The translations under genes and the position numbers were made by a program. The notes under the pieces are model-generated. The model saw nothing but the letters and a program-made list of their open reading frames with translations. It had not been told where the DNA came from and ran no database searches. Source: Arthrobacter sp. H-02-3 (GTDB lineage: Bacteria > Actinomycetota > Actinomycetes > Actinomycetales > Micrococcaceae). From it: a stretch of 64,000 nucleotides of DNA. How positions within the stretch are numbered: position 1 is the first letter of the stretch; each line of letters opens with the position of its first letter. Where the stretch lies: NCBI RefSeq assembly GCF_003097355.1, contig NZ_PYUI01000015.1, forward strand, positions 1-64,000, given 5' to 3'. Of this stretch, positions 54,035 to 62,616 are shown one piece after another.

Positions 54035-54388
54035 CTACCAGGCCAGGGACTGTGCCCGGCGGCGGATCTCTGTCTTGCGGCCTTCACGGAGGGCATCGAT
54101 CGGCCGGCCCCGCAGGGATTCGTCCGGAGTGAAGAGCCAGCTGATCAGTTCCTCGTCCGAGTATCCGGCGTCCGAGAGGACAACGATGGTGCCCTTCAGG
54201 CTCTCCACTGCGTGGCCGTCCTGGATGAAAGCCGCCGGTACGGACCGGATGCGCCGGTCGCCGATTCTCACGGCCGCCAGCGCACGCTCGTCCAGAAGTG
54301 CATGGACCTTGGTAATAGATACGTTCAGAAGCTGTGCGACATCGGGCAGGGGCAGCCATTCGCCCACGAGGCTTTCTACATTACTCAC
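54035..54388 (-). CDS. Rv2175c-type helix-turn-helix DNA-binding protein
   Basis: 117 aa, GTG 54388. EWLPLPDVAQLLNVSITKVHALL is a winged-helix/HTH start (~10-32), followed by LAAVRIGDRRIRSVPAAFI. The C-terminal GTIVVLSDAGYSDEELISWLF is conserved in Rv2175c homologues. In M. tuberculosis this protein is phosphorylated by the adjacent kinase PknL, which lowers its DNA binding. Here too a Ser/Thr kinase gene is two genes away, so the same link is likely. Confidence 0.88.
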   Translation of the reverse strand: MSNVESLVGEWLPLPDVAQLLNVSITKVHALLDERALAAVRIGDRRIRSVPAAFIQDGHAVESLKGTIVVLSDAGYSDEELISWLFTPDESLRGRPIDALREGRKTEIRRRAQSLAW

Positions 54389-54697
54389 GGATAAAGATTG
54401 CCACGGCGGGGGCCCCGCCGCCTAGTCGGGGTCCGGGTAAATGCCAGCCCGTCATAGCCAACCGGCCACGCCGGGAATGCTGCTCCGCTCCACCCGAAGT
54501 CCCGCCGGGACTCTCCGGAACTCCGCCGGGACTGCCCGGGCGCTCCCGCAGCACCAACAGGATCCGTAGGAGGGACTGACAAGGGGCTCCCCTGGGTCTC
54601 CGACGCAACTCCGTGCGGAGGCCGACGTGCCGACACGGCGAAAATCGCTTTGCGGAATATCAAACAGTTCTTGTGCTAATTGCCAATTCATGAGACA
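54389..54697. other. GC-rich intergenic stretch upstream of the LysM gene
   Basis: No gene was seen. It contains short GC-rich hairpins such as AGTCCCGCCGGGACT (54498-54512) and repeated CCGCCGGGACT-type units. After 54650 it becomes AT-rich and leads into the candidate operator and promoter of the LysM gene. No riboswitch was recognised. Confidence 0.5.
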
Positions 54698-54747
54698 TTC
54701 ACATAGATCACATTTGTAACAGAAATAACTTTTGTCACACTGGTAAC
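54698..54747 (+). promoter_or_regulatory. Six 9-bp-phased DTMAC repeats upstream of the LysM gene
   Basis: Starting at 54698, the pentamers TTCAC, ATCAC, GTAAC, ATAAC, GTCAC and GTAAC follow one another at exactly 9-bp steps (to 54747), each with a 4-nt spacer. They end 53 bp before the LysM gene start. The best copies resemble the GTCAC/GTAAC direct repeats of MtrA, a regulator of muralytic genes in actinobacteria. The 9-bp period should be compared with known MtrA sites. Confidence 0.5.
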
Positions 54748-54800
54748 ACCAGTTGTACCGGCCTGACCGCAGCGTTGCCGCTGAGAAGAGGATCTTTCCA

Positions 54801-56204
54801 ATGACAACCTCACGTGCGCCACAGCACCACCCGAGGCCCAGCCTGCCGCTGATCGCGGCGACGACGGCGGCGCTTCCCGCCGTCGTGCTTTCCTCCCTGG
54901 CGATCGCCCAGCCTGCGGCTGCCGAACCCCGTGCGCGTGCCGTCCCGGCAACCCTCGCGGCCGCCATGCGTGCACAGGCGAAAGCTGAGGTGGCCACGTC
55001 CCTCAAGGCGTCAGTGATTCCCGCCGCTTCCGTGCCGGTCACGCTGCCCAGCGCCCTGCGGCCGGCGCAGTCGGCGGTTCCCGCCCAGTACACGATCGCC
55101 CGCGGCGACACCATCAGCGCCGTTGCCGGCCGCTACGGCCTGGACACCTACGCCGTGCTCAAGCTGAATAACCTGCAGGCCAACACCATCATCTACCCCG
55201 GGCAGAAGATCAAGCTCACGGGTTCTACGGCGGCCACACCGACCGTTTCAAAGCCGGCCGCTTCCGCCTCAGTGACGTCGGCCCAGGCCAGCGTCTACGT
55301 CGTGAAGTCCGGCGACACCCTGAGCGCAATCGCCGCCCGCCACGGCGTTGGGCTGTCCGAGGTCTTCAAGTGGAACGGGCTCGGCATGGGCTCCGTCATC
55401 TATCCCGGCCAGAAGGTCAAGGTTAGCGGCGGTTCCAGCACGCAGGCGCCGTCCGCTCCCGCGGCACCGGCCCCGGCAGCCCCGTCGAAGCCCGCAACGG
55501 CGCCCGCCAGCTCCGGTTCCTACACCATCAAGTCCGGCGACACCCTCTCCGGCATCGCGGCTCGCAACGGCGTCCGGCTCTCCGACGTCCTGTCCGCCAA
55601 CCGGCTGACCATGTCGAGCATTATCTACCCGGGCCAGAAGCTTGTCATCCCGGGCGCGTCCACCCTCTCCCCGGCCTCGACGACGCCTGCCGCGACCCAG
55701 CCTGCCGCAACGACGCCGCTCGTGCCCAGCACGTTCCTCGGGTTCACCTACCCGGCTGCGGTGGTCAGCTCGGCCAACCAGAACAAGGCGCTGCTCAACG
55801 CTTCCCCCGTCCCCACCCGCGAACAGATGAAGTCGATCGTGGCGGATACGGCACGGCGCATGGGCGTCGACGCCAGCCTGGCCCTCGCCTTTGCGTACCA
55901 GGAATCAGGCTTCAACCAGCGCGCAGTGTCCCCTGCCAACGCGCTCGGCACCATGCAGGTCATCCCGTCCTCGGGCGAGTGGGCCTCGGAGCTGGTGGGC
56001 CGCAAGCTGAACCTGCTGGATCCGTACGACAACGCCACGGCAGGCGTTGCGATCATCCGTCAGCTGGTGCGCACCAGCTCTGATCTGGACAATGCGATCG
56101 CCGGTTACTACCAGGGCCAGTACTCGGTCAGCCAGAACGGCATGTACGAGGACACCAAGGCCTATGTCGCCGCCATCAACGCCAACCGGACGCTGTTCAG
56201 CTAA
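54801..56204 (+). CDS. Secreted LysM/lytic transglycosylase-like muralytic protein
   Basis: 467 aa from ATG 54801. A long signal region (~1-45, with LIAATTAALPAVVLSSLAIA then PAAAEP) exports it. Three LysM peptidoglycan-binding repeats lie at ~96-139, ~165-208 and ~240-283, each of the form TIARGDTISAVAGRYG or VKSGDTLSAIAARHG and ending YPGQK. An SLT-type transglycosylase domain (~345-460) has FAYQESGFNQRAVSPANALG, where the Glu is catalytic, and GTMQVIPSSGEWA. It probably cleaves or remodels cell-wall glycan. It lies between the Rv2175c-type regulator and the PASTA kinase. Confidence 0.92.
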   Translation: MTTSRAPQHHPRPSLPLIAATTAALPAVVLSSLAIAQPAAAEPRARAVPATLAAAMRAQAKAEVATSLKASVIPAASVPVTLPSALRPAQSAVPAQYTIARGDTISAVAGRYGLDTYAVLKLNNLQANTIIYPGQKIKLTGSTAATPTVSKPAASASVTSAQASVYVVKSGDTLSAIAARHGVGLSEVFKWNGLGMGSVIYPGQKVKVSGGSSTQAPSAPAAPAPAAPSKPATAPASSGSYTIKSGDTLSGIAARNGVRLSDVLSANRLTMSSIIYPGQKLVIPGASTLSPASTTPAATQPAATTPLVPSTFLGFTYPAAVVSSANQNKALLNASPVPTREQMKSIVADTARRMGVDASLALAFAYQESGFNQRAVSPANALGTMQVIPSSGEWASELVGRKLNLLDPYDNATAGVAIIRQLVRTSSDLDNAIAGYYQGQYSVSQNGMYEDTKAYVAAINANRTLFS

Positions 56205-56310
56205 ACAACAGGGTTCCGCTAAATACAGGCTCCCGCACGGCGGACCTCTTCGCTACGGGCCCGGATCGCATGTTGGTCCGGGCCCGTTTCTGTCCACCGA
56301 CTAGGATTGT

Positions 56311-58479
56311 ATGGTGCAGGAATACGTGTCGGACGCTCTCGTCGGGAACCTGGTGGACAACCGCTACCGGGTTCAATCCAAGCTCGCCCGCGGCGGGATG
56401 TCCACCGTGTACCTCGCCACGGACCAGCGCCTCGAGCGCGATGTCGCCCTGAAGGTGCTCCATCCCCACCTGGCCGACGATCCGCAGTTCCTGGACCGGC
56501 TGGGACGCGAAGCCAAAGCCGCAGCCCGGCTCTCCCATCCCCATGTGGTGGGCGTCCTGGACCAGGGCGAAGACGGCCCCCTTGCCTACCTCGTCATGGA
56601 GTACATCAAGGGCCACACCCTGCGGGACGTCCTCAACGAGAAGGGCGCCCTCTCACCGCGGCTGGCCCTGGCGCTGATCGACCCTGTGGTCGAGGGGCTG
56701 GGCGCCGCGCACGCCGCCGGCATGATCCACCGCGACATCAAGCCGGAAAACGTCCTGATCGCCGACGACGGGCGGATCAAGCTCGGCGACTTCGGCCTGG
56801 CACGCGCCATTTCGACTTCCACCAGCACCGGCGCCTTGATCGGGACTGTCGCCTACCTCTCCCCCGAGCTCGTGCTGGGCAAACAGGCGGACGCCCGCAG
56901 CGATATCTACTCCGTCGGGATCATGCTCTACGAAATGGTCACCGGCCGGCAGCCGTTCGACGGCGAGGTGCCCATCCAGGTCGCCTACCAGCACGTCAAT
57001 TCCACCGTGGAGGCACCGTCCGTTCAGGTGCCGGGGCTGGCCGCAGAGATCGACGAACTCGTCCGGTGGTGCACGGACCGGGACCCGGACAAGCGCCCCG
57101 TCGACGGGAACGCGCTGTTGTCCGAACTCCGGCACATCAGGACCAACCTCAGCGACGCCGAACTCGACCTCCAACCGCCGGCAGCAGTCCGCAGCCCGCT
57201 GCCGGCCGTCGCCGCCCCGCCGAGCCGCCCGCCAGCCGGTGCCGTCCCGGCGTCGGCCGTGCAGGACACTGCCTACGTGAGGCCCCCCAACGACATGCCC
57301 ACCGAGGTGTACGGCGGCCTCCAACAGCCCACGGAGATGATCTCCCGCGGCGGCAACCCGACCACCGTGATGACCAACGGACCGAGGCGTCCCGCCTACG
57401 GGCCGTTGTCCACCCCGGAAGACTTGTCCACTCCGGAAGACGGGGCTTATCAGGGCGCCGCAGGGTACGACGAACCCGGCGACGTCGGCACCGCCACCAG
57501 CAAGCGCGCCCAGCGCAAACTGGACCGGGACGAGGAAAAGGCGCGCCAGCGCGCCGCGGCCACGCCCACCAAGACCCTTCATGAGGGAAACCGACGACGC
57601 CGCGGGCTGGTCTGGATTGTCCTCCTTGTGGTCGCGGCGCTCCTCGCCGCCGTCGCCGGCTGGTTCTTCGGCATGGGCCCCGGCTCGCCCGGAACGATTC
57701 CCCCGGTGGCCAACAAAACTGTGGCGGAGGCCCAGGACCTGCTCCGCACGGCCGGGTTCCAATCCACCGTCAAGGACGTGTTCGACGACAACGTCTCGCC
57801 GGGCCTGGTGGTCGGCTCCGAGCCCAAGGCAGGCGAGGTCATCCGGAAATTCCAGCCAGTGTCACTTGCCGTGTCCAAGGGCCCGGAACTGTTCCCGCTG
57901 CCGGACCTTACGGGGAAGACCCTGGACGACGCCAAGACCGCCCTCAACGGCGCCGAAATGGCCTTGGGCCCGGTCACCGAGACGTTCGATGAGACGGCGC
58001 CGGCCGGGACTGTCCTGGCCCAGGCGCCGCGCAGCGGCAATCCCGTCAGGCACGGGACTCCGGTGGGCCTGACGGTCTCGAAGGGCCCGCAGCCCATTCC
58101 GGTTCCGGATGTCCGCGGCCAGGAGCAGGGTGCCGCTGTGAAGGCCCTTGAAGCCGCCGGGCTGAAAGCCGTCGTGGCCCCGGATCCGGTGAATGACCGC
58201 ACCGTCCCGAAGGGGGCGGTGGTGGCCCAGGATCCTGCCTCCGGCAACCTGACCAAGGGCGGATCCGTGACGCTGACGATTTCCAAGGGACCGAAGCTCG
58301 TCCAGGTACCGAGCTTCATCGGGAAGCAGGCCTCGGACGCCCAGAAAGCCCTGGAGGACCTCGGCTTCAAAGTCCAGATCGACAACATCCTGGGCGGGTT
58401 CTTCGGAACGGTCCGTGATCAGCGTCCGGTGGACACAGCCGTCCCCGAAGGCTCGGTCATCACGCTCACCGTGGTCTGA
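56311..58479 (+). CDS. Transmembrane Ser/Thr protein kinase with four PASTA repeats
   Basis: 722 aa. The kinase domain (~18-280) has KLARGGMSTVYLAT, the ATP Lys in VALKVL (~48), catalytic HRDIKPEN (140-147), DFGLA (160-164) and a Ser/Thr-rich activation loop before GTVAYLSPE. A disordered cytosolic region leads to one TM helix (~433-455). Four PASTA repeats follow outside, for example PLPDLTGKTLDDAKTALNGA and PVPDVRGQEQGAAVKALEAA. It probably senses muropeptides or lipid II. The locus matches pknL of mycobacteria, which lacks PASTA repeats. Confidence 0.94.
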   Translation: MVQEYVSDALVGNLVDNRYRVQSKLARGGMSTVYLATDQRLERDVALKVLHPHLADDPQFLDRLGREAKAAARLSHPHVVGVLDQGEDGPLAYLVMEYIKGHTLRDVLNEKGALSPRLALALIDPVVEGLGAAHAAGMIHRDIKPENVLIADDGRIKLGDFGLARAISTSTSTGALIGTVAYLSPELVLGKQADARSDIYSVGIMLYEMVTGRQPFDGEVPIQVAYQHVNSTVEAPSVQVPGLAAEIDELVRWCTDRDPDKRPVDGNALLSELRHIRTNLSDAELDLQPPAAVRSPLPAVAAPPSRPPAGAVPASAVQDTAYVRPPNDMPTEVYGGLQQPTEMISRGGNPTTVMTNGPRRPAYGPLSTPEDLSTPEDGAYQGAAGYDEPGDVGTATSKRAQRKLDRDEEKARQRAAATPTKTLHEGNRRRRGLVWIVLLVVAALLAAVAGWFFGMGPGSPGTIPPVANKTVAEAQDLLRTAGFQSTVKDVFDDNVSPGLVVGSEPKAGEVIRKFQPVSLAVSKGPELFPLPDLTGKTLDDAKTALNGAEMALGPVTETFDETAPAGTVLAQAPRSGNPVRHGTPVGLTVSKGPQPIPVPDVRGQEQGAAVKALEAAGLKAVVAPDPVNDRTVPKGAVVAQDPASGNLTKGGSVTLTISKGPKLVQVPSFIGKQASDAQKALEDLGFKVQIDNILGGFFGTVRDQRPVDTAVPEGSVITLTVV

Positions 58480-58518
58480 CCCGATTCGGCAGCCCCCTCG
58501 GAGCAGCCCCCGCACACG

Positions 58519-58558
58519 AAAAAGCTCCGCCCGGCTGGACCAGCCGGGCGGAGCTTTT
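58519..58558. terminator. Strong bidirectional terminator between the kinase and aroG
   Basis: AAAAGCTCCGCCCGGCTG pairs with CAGCCGGGCGGAGCTTTT around GAC. A-run and T-run flank the stem on both sides, so it can stop transcription of the convergent kinase and aroG genes. Confidence 0.9.
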
Positions 58559-58604
58559 GTGACAGGACTTTGGTTTCTGTCAGGACTTTAGACAGTGCAG
58601 CGGG

Positions 58605-59996
58605 TCAGCGCTTGGAGAGCGCACCGGCCACGAGGAACGCCATTTCGAGCGACTGCATGTGGTTCAGGCGCGGATCGCAGACCGATTCGTAGCGGTCCAG
58701 GAAGGCTTCCTGGTCGATCGGGTCGGCCCCGCCAAGGCATTCGGCGACGTCGTCGCCCGTCATCTCCACGTGCAGGCCGCCGGGAACGGTGCCGAGCGCG
58801 TGGTGGACCTCGAAGAATCCGCGGACTTCGTCGATGACGTCGTCGAAATTGCGGGTCTTGTAGCCGTTGGGCGAGGTGACCGTGTTGCCGTGCATGGGGT
58901 CGGTGACCCACAGGACCTGTGCGCCGGAGGCGGTGACGCGCTCGACGATCGGCGGCAGTTTCTCGCGGATGTTGCCGGCGCCCATGCGGGTGATGAAGGT
59001 GAGCCGGCCGGGCTCGCGCTCCGGGTCCAGCTTGTCGATCAGGCGCAGGGCGTCGTCGCCGGTGGTCGACGGGCCGAGCTTCACGCCGATGGGGTTGCGG
59101 ACGCGGGAGAGGAAGTCGACGTGCGCGTGGTCCAGTTCGCGGGTGCGCTCCCCGATCCACAGGAAGTGCGCCGAGGTGTCGTAGGGCAGCCCGGTGCGCG
59201 AATCGATGCGGGTCAGGGCGCGCTCGTAGTCCAGCAGGAGGGCCTCGTGGCTCGCGTAGAACTCCACGCGCTTGAGTGCCTCGAAGTCGGCGCCGCAGGA
59301 GGCCATGAACTTGATGGCACGGTCGATGTCCCGGGCCAGCGACTCGTAACGGGCGTGCGCCGGATTTTCGGTGAAGCCCTTGTTCCACTGGTGCACCAGG
59401 CGAAGGTCCGCGAAGCCGCCCTGCGTGAACGCACGGATCAGGTTCAGGGTGGAGGCGGAGGTGTGGTACGCCTTGAGCATCCGGCTGGCATCATGCGCGC
59501 GGGACTCAGGGGTGAAGTCGTAGCCGTTGACGATGTCTCCACGGTAGGCCGGCAGGGTGACGCCGTCGCGTGTTTCGTCGTTGGAGGAGCGGGGCTTGGC
59601 GAACTGGCCCGCCATGCGGCCCATCTTGATGACCGGCATGGCCGCACCGTACGTGAGGACAACGGCCATCTGCAGGATGGTCCGGACGCGGGCACTGATC
59701 TTGTCCGCCGTCGCAGCCTCGAAGGTCTCGGCGCAGTCGCCGCCCTGGAGCAGGAACGCCCTGCCCTGCGCGGCGGCGGCGAGGCGTTCGCGCAGGATGT
59801 CCACTTCGCCCGCGAACACGAGGGGCGGGAGGACGGAAAGTTCCTTGACGGACGCTTCGAAGACAGCCGGGTCCGACCACGTGGGCTGCTGCGAGGCCGG
59901 GAGTTCCCGCCAGTTGTCCAGTCCGGGATAGTTGGCGGCTCCGCTCTGGGCGGTGCTGGTCAGCGGGGAAACTGGTTTCTCAGATAGCTCGGTCAC
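58605..59996 (-). CDS. aroG: 3-deoxy-7-phosphoheptulonate synthase, class II
   Basis: 463 aa. It condenses PEP and erythrose 4-phosphate, the entry step to the shikimate pathway. Family landmarks are NWRELPASQQPTWSD, FLLQGGDCAETFEA, KMGRMAGQFAKPRS, DETRDGVTLPAYRGD and ITRMGAGNIREKLPPIVE, with WVTDPMHGNT near the C-terminal metal site. It matches the M. tuberculosis AroG (Rv2178c), which also lies near the pknL-type kinase. The start is ATG or equivalent at 59996. Confidence 0.95.
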   Translation of the reverse strand: MTELSEKPVSPLTSTAQSGAANYPGLDNWRELPASQQPTWSDPAVFEASVKELSVLPPLVFAGEVDILRERLAAAAQGRAFLLQGGDCAETFEAATADKISARVRTILQMAVVLTYGAAMPVIKMGRMAGQFAKPRSSNDETRDGVTLPAYRGDIVNGYDFTPESRAHDASRMLKAYHTSASTLNLIRAFTQGGFADLRLVHQWNKGFTENPAHARYESLARDIDRAIKFMASCGADFEALKRVEFYASHEALLLDYERALTRIDSRTGLPYDTSAHFLWIGERTRELDHAHVDFLSRVRNPIGVKLGPSTTGDDALRLIDKLDPEREPGRLTFITRMGAGNIREKLPPIVERVTASGAQVLWVTDPMHGNTVTSPNGYKTRNFDDVIDEVRGFFEVHHALGTVPGGLHVEMTGDDVAECLGGADPIDQEAFLDRYESVCDPRLNHMQSLEMAFLVAGALSKR

Positions 59997-60083
59997 TATC
60001 TAAGGATAGTTGTCCCGTGGCTGTTCGGCGGTCCCGCCTGTCATTGACAGCCCGGTTTCCGTCATATGGCAACCGGACGGGAC

Positions 60084-60971
60084 TCAGGAACCCCCGGGAA
60101 CCTCCGGACCGTCCTCGCCTGCCACCGTCGGCTCGACGTCGTCCGGAGATGATTCCTGCACTGATTCTGAGGCTGCCGCATGGCCTGCAGCTGGCGCTTG
60201 GTCCGGGACCACGTCCTGCGCTTTGCCCGCCATACGGAGTTTCACGACGGCGGCGTACTCGTCCACATATTCCTGGCCGGACAGCCGCATGAGTTCATAC
60301 ATGATTTCGTCGGTCACCGAGCGCTGGATCAGCCGGTCATCCTCCATCCCGTAGTAGCGGCTGAAGTCGAGCGGTTCGCCGAAGATCATGCCGATACGGC
60401 GGATGTTGGGCACGCGCTTGCCGATCGGCTGGACTTTGTCTGTTCCGATCATCGCCACCGGAATTACCGGGACCCGGGCTTGCAGCGCGAGGCGGGCGAC
60501 GCCCACTTTGCCGCGGTACAGCCGCGCGTCGGGGCTCCGCGTCCCCTCGGGATAGATGCCCAGGAGCGAGCCGTTCTTGAGCACGTCCATGCCGGCATCC
60601 AGGGACTGCGCGGATGCGACGCCCCCGGACCGGTCCATAGGGAGCTGGTTGGTGAGCCGGAAGAAGGCCGCGGTGAGCCTGCCCTTGATCCCGGTGCCGG
60701 TGAAGTATTCGGATTTCGCGAGGAACACTACCGGCCGCGGCACCATGACCGGCATGAAGATGGAGTCGGAGAACGAGAGGTGGTTCGAGGCCAGGATCGC
60801 GGCGCCCTCGGCCGGGACGTTGTCGAGGCCCTTGACCCAGGGCCGGAACAGCAGCTTCAACACCGGTCCCAGGACAAACGTCTTCATGAACCAATAAAAC
60901 ACTCGGTAACCTCTCCGGAAGGCGTCTGGCGGGCCTCCCGAATCCGGTTCGGCCAGGACTTCAATGGACAC
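60084..60971 (-). CDS. plsC: 1-acyl-sn-glycerol-3-phosphate acyltransferase
   Basis: 295 aa, GTG 60971. It acylates lysophosphatidic acid in phospholipid synthesis at the membrane. The active-site HX4D motif is in LASNHLSFSDSI, and the substrate motif YPEGTRSPDARLY follows. A hydrophobic segment lies near the N-terminus (FYWFMKTFVLGPVLKLLF). The C-terminal ~45 residues are acidic and disordered. In mycobacteria a homologue (Rv2182c) lies close to aroG. Confidence 0.92.
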   Translation of the reverse strand: MSIEVLAEPDSGGPPDAFRRGYRVFYWFMKTFVLGPVLKLLFRPWVKGLDNVPAEGAAILASNHLSFSDSIFMPVMVPRPVVFLAKSEYFTGTGIKGRLTAAFFRLTNQLPMDRSGGVASAQSLDAGMDVLKNGSLLGIYPEGTRSPDARLYRGKVGVARLALQARVPVIPVAMIGTDKVQPIGKRVPNIRRIGMIFGEPLDFSRYYGMEDDRLIQRSVTDEIMYELMRLSGQEYVDEYAAVVKLRMAGKAQDVVPDQAPAAGHAAASESVQESSPDDVEPTVAGEDGPEVPGGS

Positions 60972-61015
60972 CTTACTCTAGTGAGTTTTGTCGCCAAGGG
61001 TGACACGATGGGCTC

Positions 61016-61816
61016 ATGAGCGAAAGCAGCACGTCCACGGCGCCAGCCGCTTTCAGCTACCCCGGCCACGGCCCCAACGCCCGGATCGGCGTGGCCATCT
61101 GCCATGGATTCACCGGAAGCCCCCTCAGCGTCCTGCCGTGGGCCCGGCACCTCGCCGCCCAGGGGTTCGCGGTCTCGGTCCCGCTGCTGCCCGGCCACGG
61201 CACCCACTGGCGGGACCTCGCCCGGAAGGGCTGGCAGGACTGGTACACGAGCTTCGAAACCGCCTACCTTGACCTGGCCGCCCGAACCAGTGACTGCTAC
61301 GTCGCCGGGCTGTCCATGGGCGGCACCATCGCCCTGCGCACGGCGGCCCGCCACAGCGTCGCCGGTGTGGCGGCGGTCAACCCCGGCCTGAGCTTCTACG
61401 ACCGCAGGGTCAGGATTGTCGGACTGCTCAAGTACTTCCAGCGGACCACGACGCCGATCCAGGAGGAGAATCCCGCGGCATCCACCACCGACGACGGCGA
61501 CTACTCCCTGACGCCGCTGGCGGCGGTCCACCAGCTCCGCCGGCTTTTCTCCGCGACGTTCCGGGACCTGCCGTCCGTCCAGGCACCGACCTTGGTCTTC
61601 AAGTCGGACACCGACGCCGTCGTCCCGCCGTCGTCCTTGGAACTGCTGCGCAGGCGCCTGGGGTCCCGGGACCTCAGGGTCGTCCGCCTCCCGCACAGCG
61701 GGCATGTTGCGACCCTGGACGCCGATGCGCCGCTAATCTTTGAAGAATCAGTCCGATTCTTTCTTCTGCACGCCCGTTCCACCACGCCGCCCACCGCCCC
61801 CTCGGAGACTCCATGA
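61016..61816 (+). CDS. Alpha/beta hydrolase (carboxylesterase/monoglyceride lipase-like)
   Basis: 266 aa, ATG 61016. The nucleophile elbow GLSMGGT (~100-106), acid in FKSDTDAVVPP and His in PHSGHVATLD form a catalytic triad. VAICHGFTGSPLSVLPWARH supplies the oxyanion HG motif. It resembles Est30-type carboxylesterases. It overlaps the next gene by 4 nt (ATGA), and the two proteins are similar along their length, so they arose by duplication. Confidence 0.9.
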   Translation: MSESSTSTAPAAFSYPGHGPNARIGVAICHGFTGSPLSVLPWARHLAAQGFAVSVPLLPGHGTHWRDLARKGWQDWYTSFETAYLDLAARTSDCYVAGLSMGGTIALRTAARHSVAGVAAVNPGLSFYDRRVRIVGLLKYFQRTTTPIQEENPAASTTDDGDYSLTPLAAVHQLRRLFSATFRDLPSVQAPTLVFKSDTDAVVPPSSLELLRRRLGSRDLRVVRLPHSGHVATLDADAPLIFEESVRFFLLHARSTTPPTAPSETP

Positions 61817-62616
61817 GCATCCTCCCGAACCACTCGCCGTTCAGCAGCCCGTTCACTGGAGCCGGCCCCCGGACCGGCGTCGTGGTGTCCCACGGCTTCA
61901 CCGGCAGCCCGCACAGCGTGCGGGAGTGGGCGCTGTCCTTGGCAGATGCCGGATTCGCAGTCCGGATGCCGCTGCTGCCGGGGCACGGAACGAGCTGGCA
62001 GGAGCTGGCCCGGACCCGCTGGCAGGACTGGCACGCGGCCCTGGACGCCGCCTACCTTGAGCTGGCGGAGGAATGCGACGTCGTGGTCGTGGCGGGACTG
62101 TCCATGGGTGGCGCGCTGGCGCTGCGGATTGCCGCCACACGCCCCGTGGCAGGAGTTGTAGCAGTCAATCCCGGCCTGGTCATCGATGACCCGCGAGCCC
62201 CGCTGGCCGGCGTCTTGAAATACGTCCTCAAGAGCACCCCCGCAATCGCCAACGACATCCTCAAACCGGACACCGATGAAGGCGCGTACCCGCGGACGCC
62301 GGTGGCCGCCGCGCACGAGCTCAACAAGATGTTCAAGGACACCGTGCGACTCCTGCCGCGCATCACCGCTCCCGTCCGGGTCTACCGTTCCACGGTGGAC
62401 CATGTGGTGTCCGAATCCAGCATGGCAGCCCTGCGCCATGGACTGACCAACGCCCAGCTTGAGGTTATCCGGCTGGAAAACAGCTACCACGTGGCCACCA
62501 TGGACAACGATGCCCCCGAGATCTTCCGTGGCACGGCCGAGTTCGTCCGGTCCGTGACACCCCCGGCCGGTCCGGACGCCGCCCGCGCCAGCCGGAAGGA
62601 CACGGCCAATGACTAA
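61813..62616 (+). CDS. Alpha/beta hydrolase, tandem paralogue of the preceding gene
   Basis: 267 aa, ATG 61813. GVVVSHGFTGSPHSVREWAL and GLSMGGALALRIAATRPVAG match the upstream paralogue; the Asp lies in YRSTVDHVV and the His in ENSYHVATMD. The two share the core HGFTGSP/LLPGHGT/GLSMGG pattern. The substrate is not known; both may act on short-chain esters or glycerides. It overlaps the next gene by 8 nt. Confidence 0.9.
   Translation: MSILPNHSPFSSPFTGAGPRTGVVVSHGFTGSPHSVREWALSLADAGFAVRMPLLPGHGTSWQELARTRWQDWHAALDAAYLELAEECDVVVVAGLSMGGALALRIAATRPVAGVVAVNPGLVIDDPRAPLAGVLKYVLKSTPAIANDILKPDTDEGAYPRTPVAAAHELNKMFKDTVRLLPRITAPVRVYRSTVDHVVSESSMAALRHGLTNAQLEVIRLENSYHVATMDNDAPEIFRGTAEFVRSVTPPAGPDAARASRKDTAND

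Noticed and set aside
54389..54800. c-di-AMP (ydaO) riboswitch before the LysM gene
   Set aside because: Such riboswitches often precede actinobacterial muralytic genes, but the conserved ydaO elements were not seen here.
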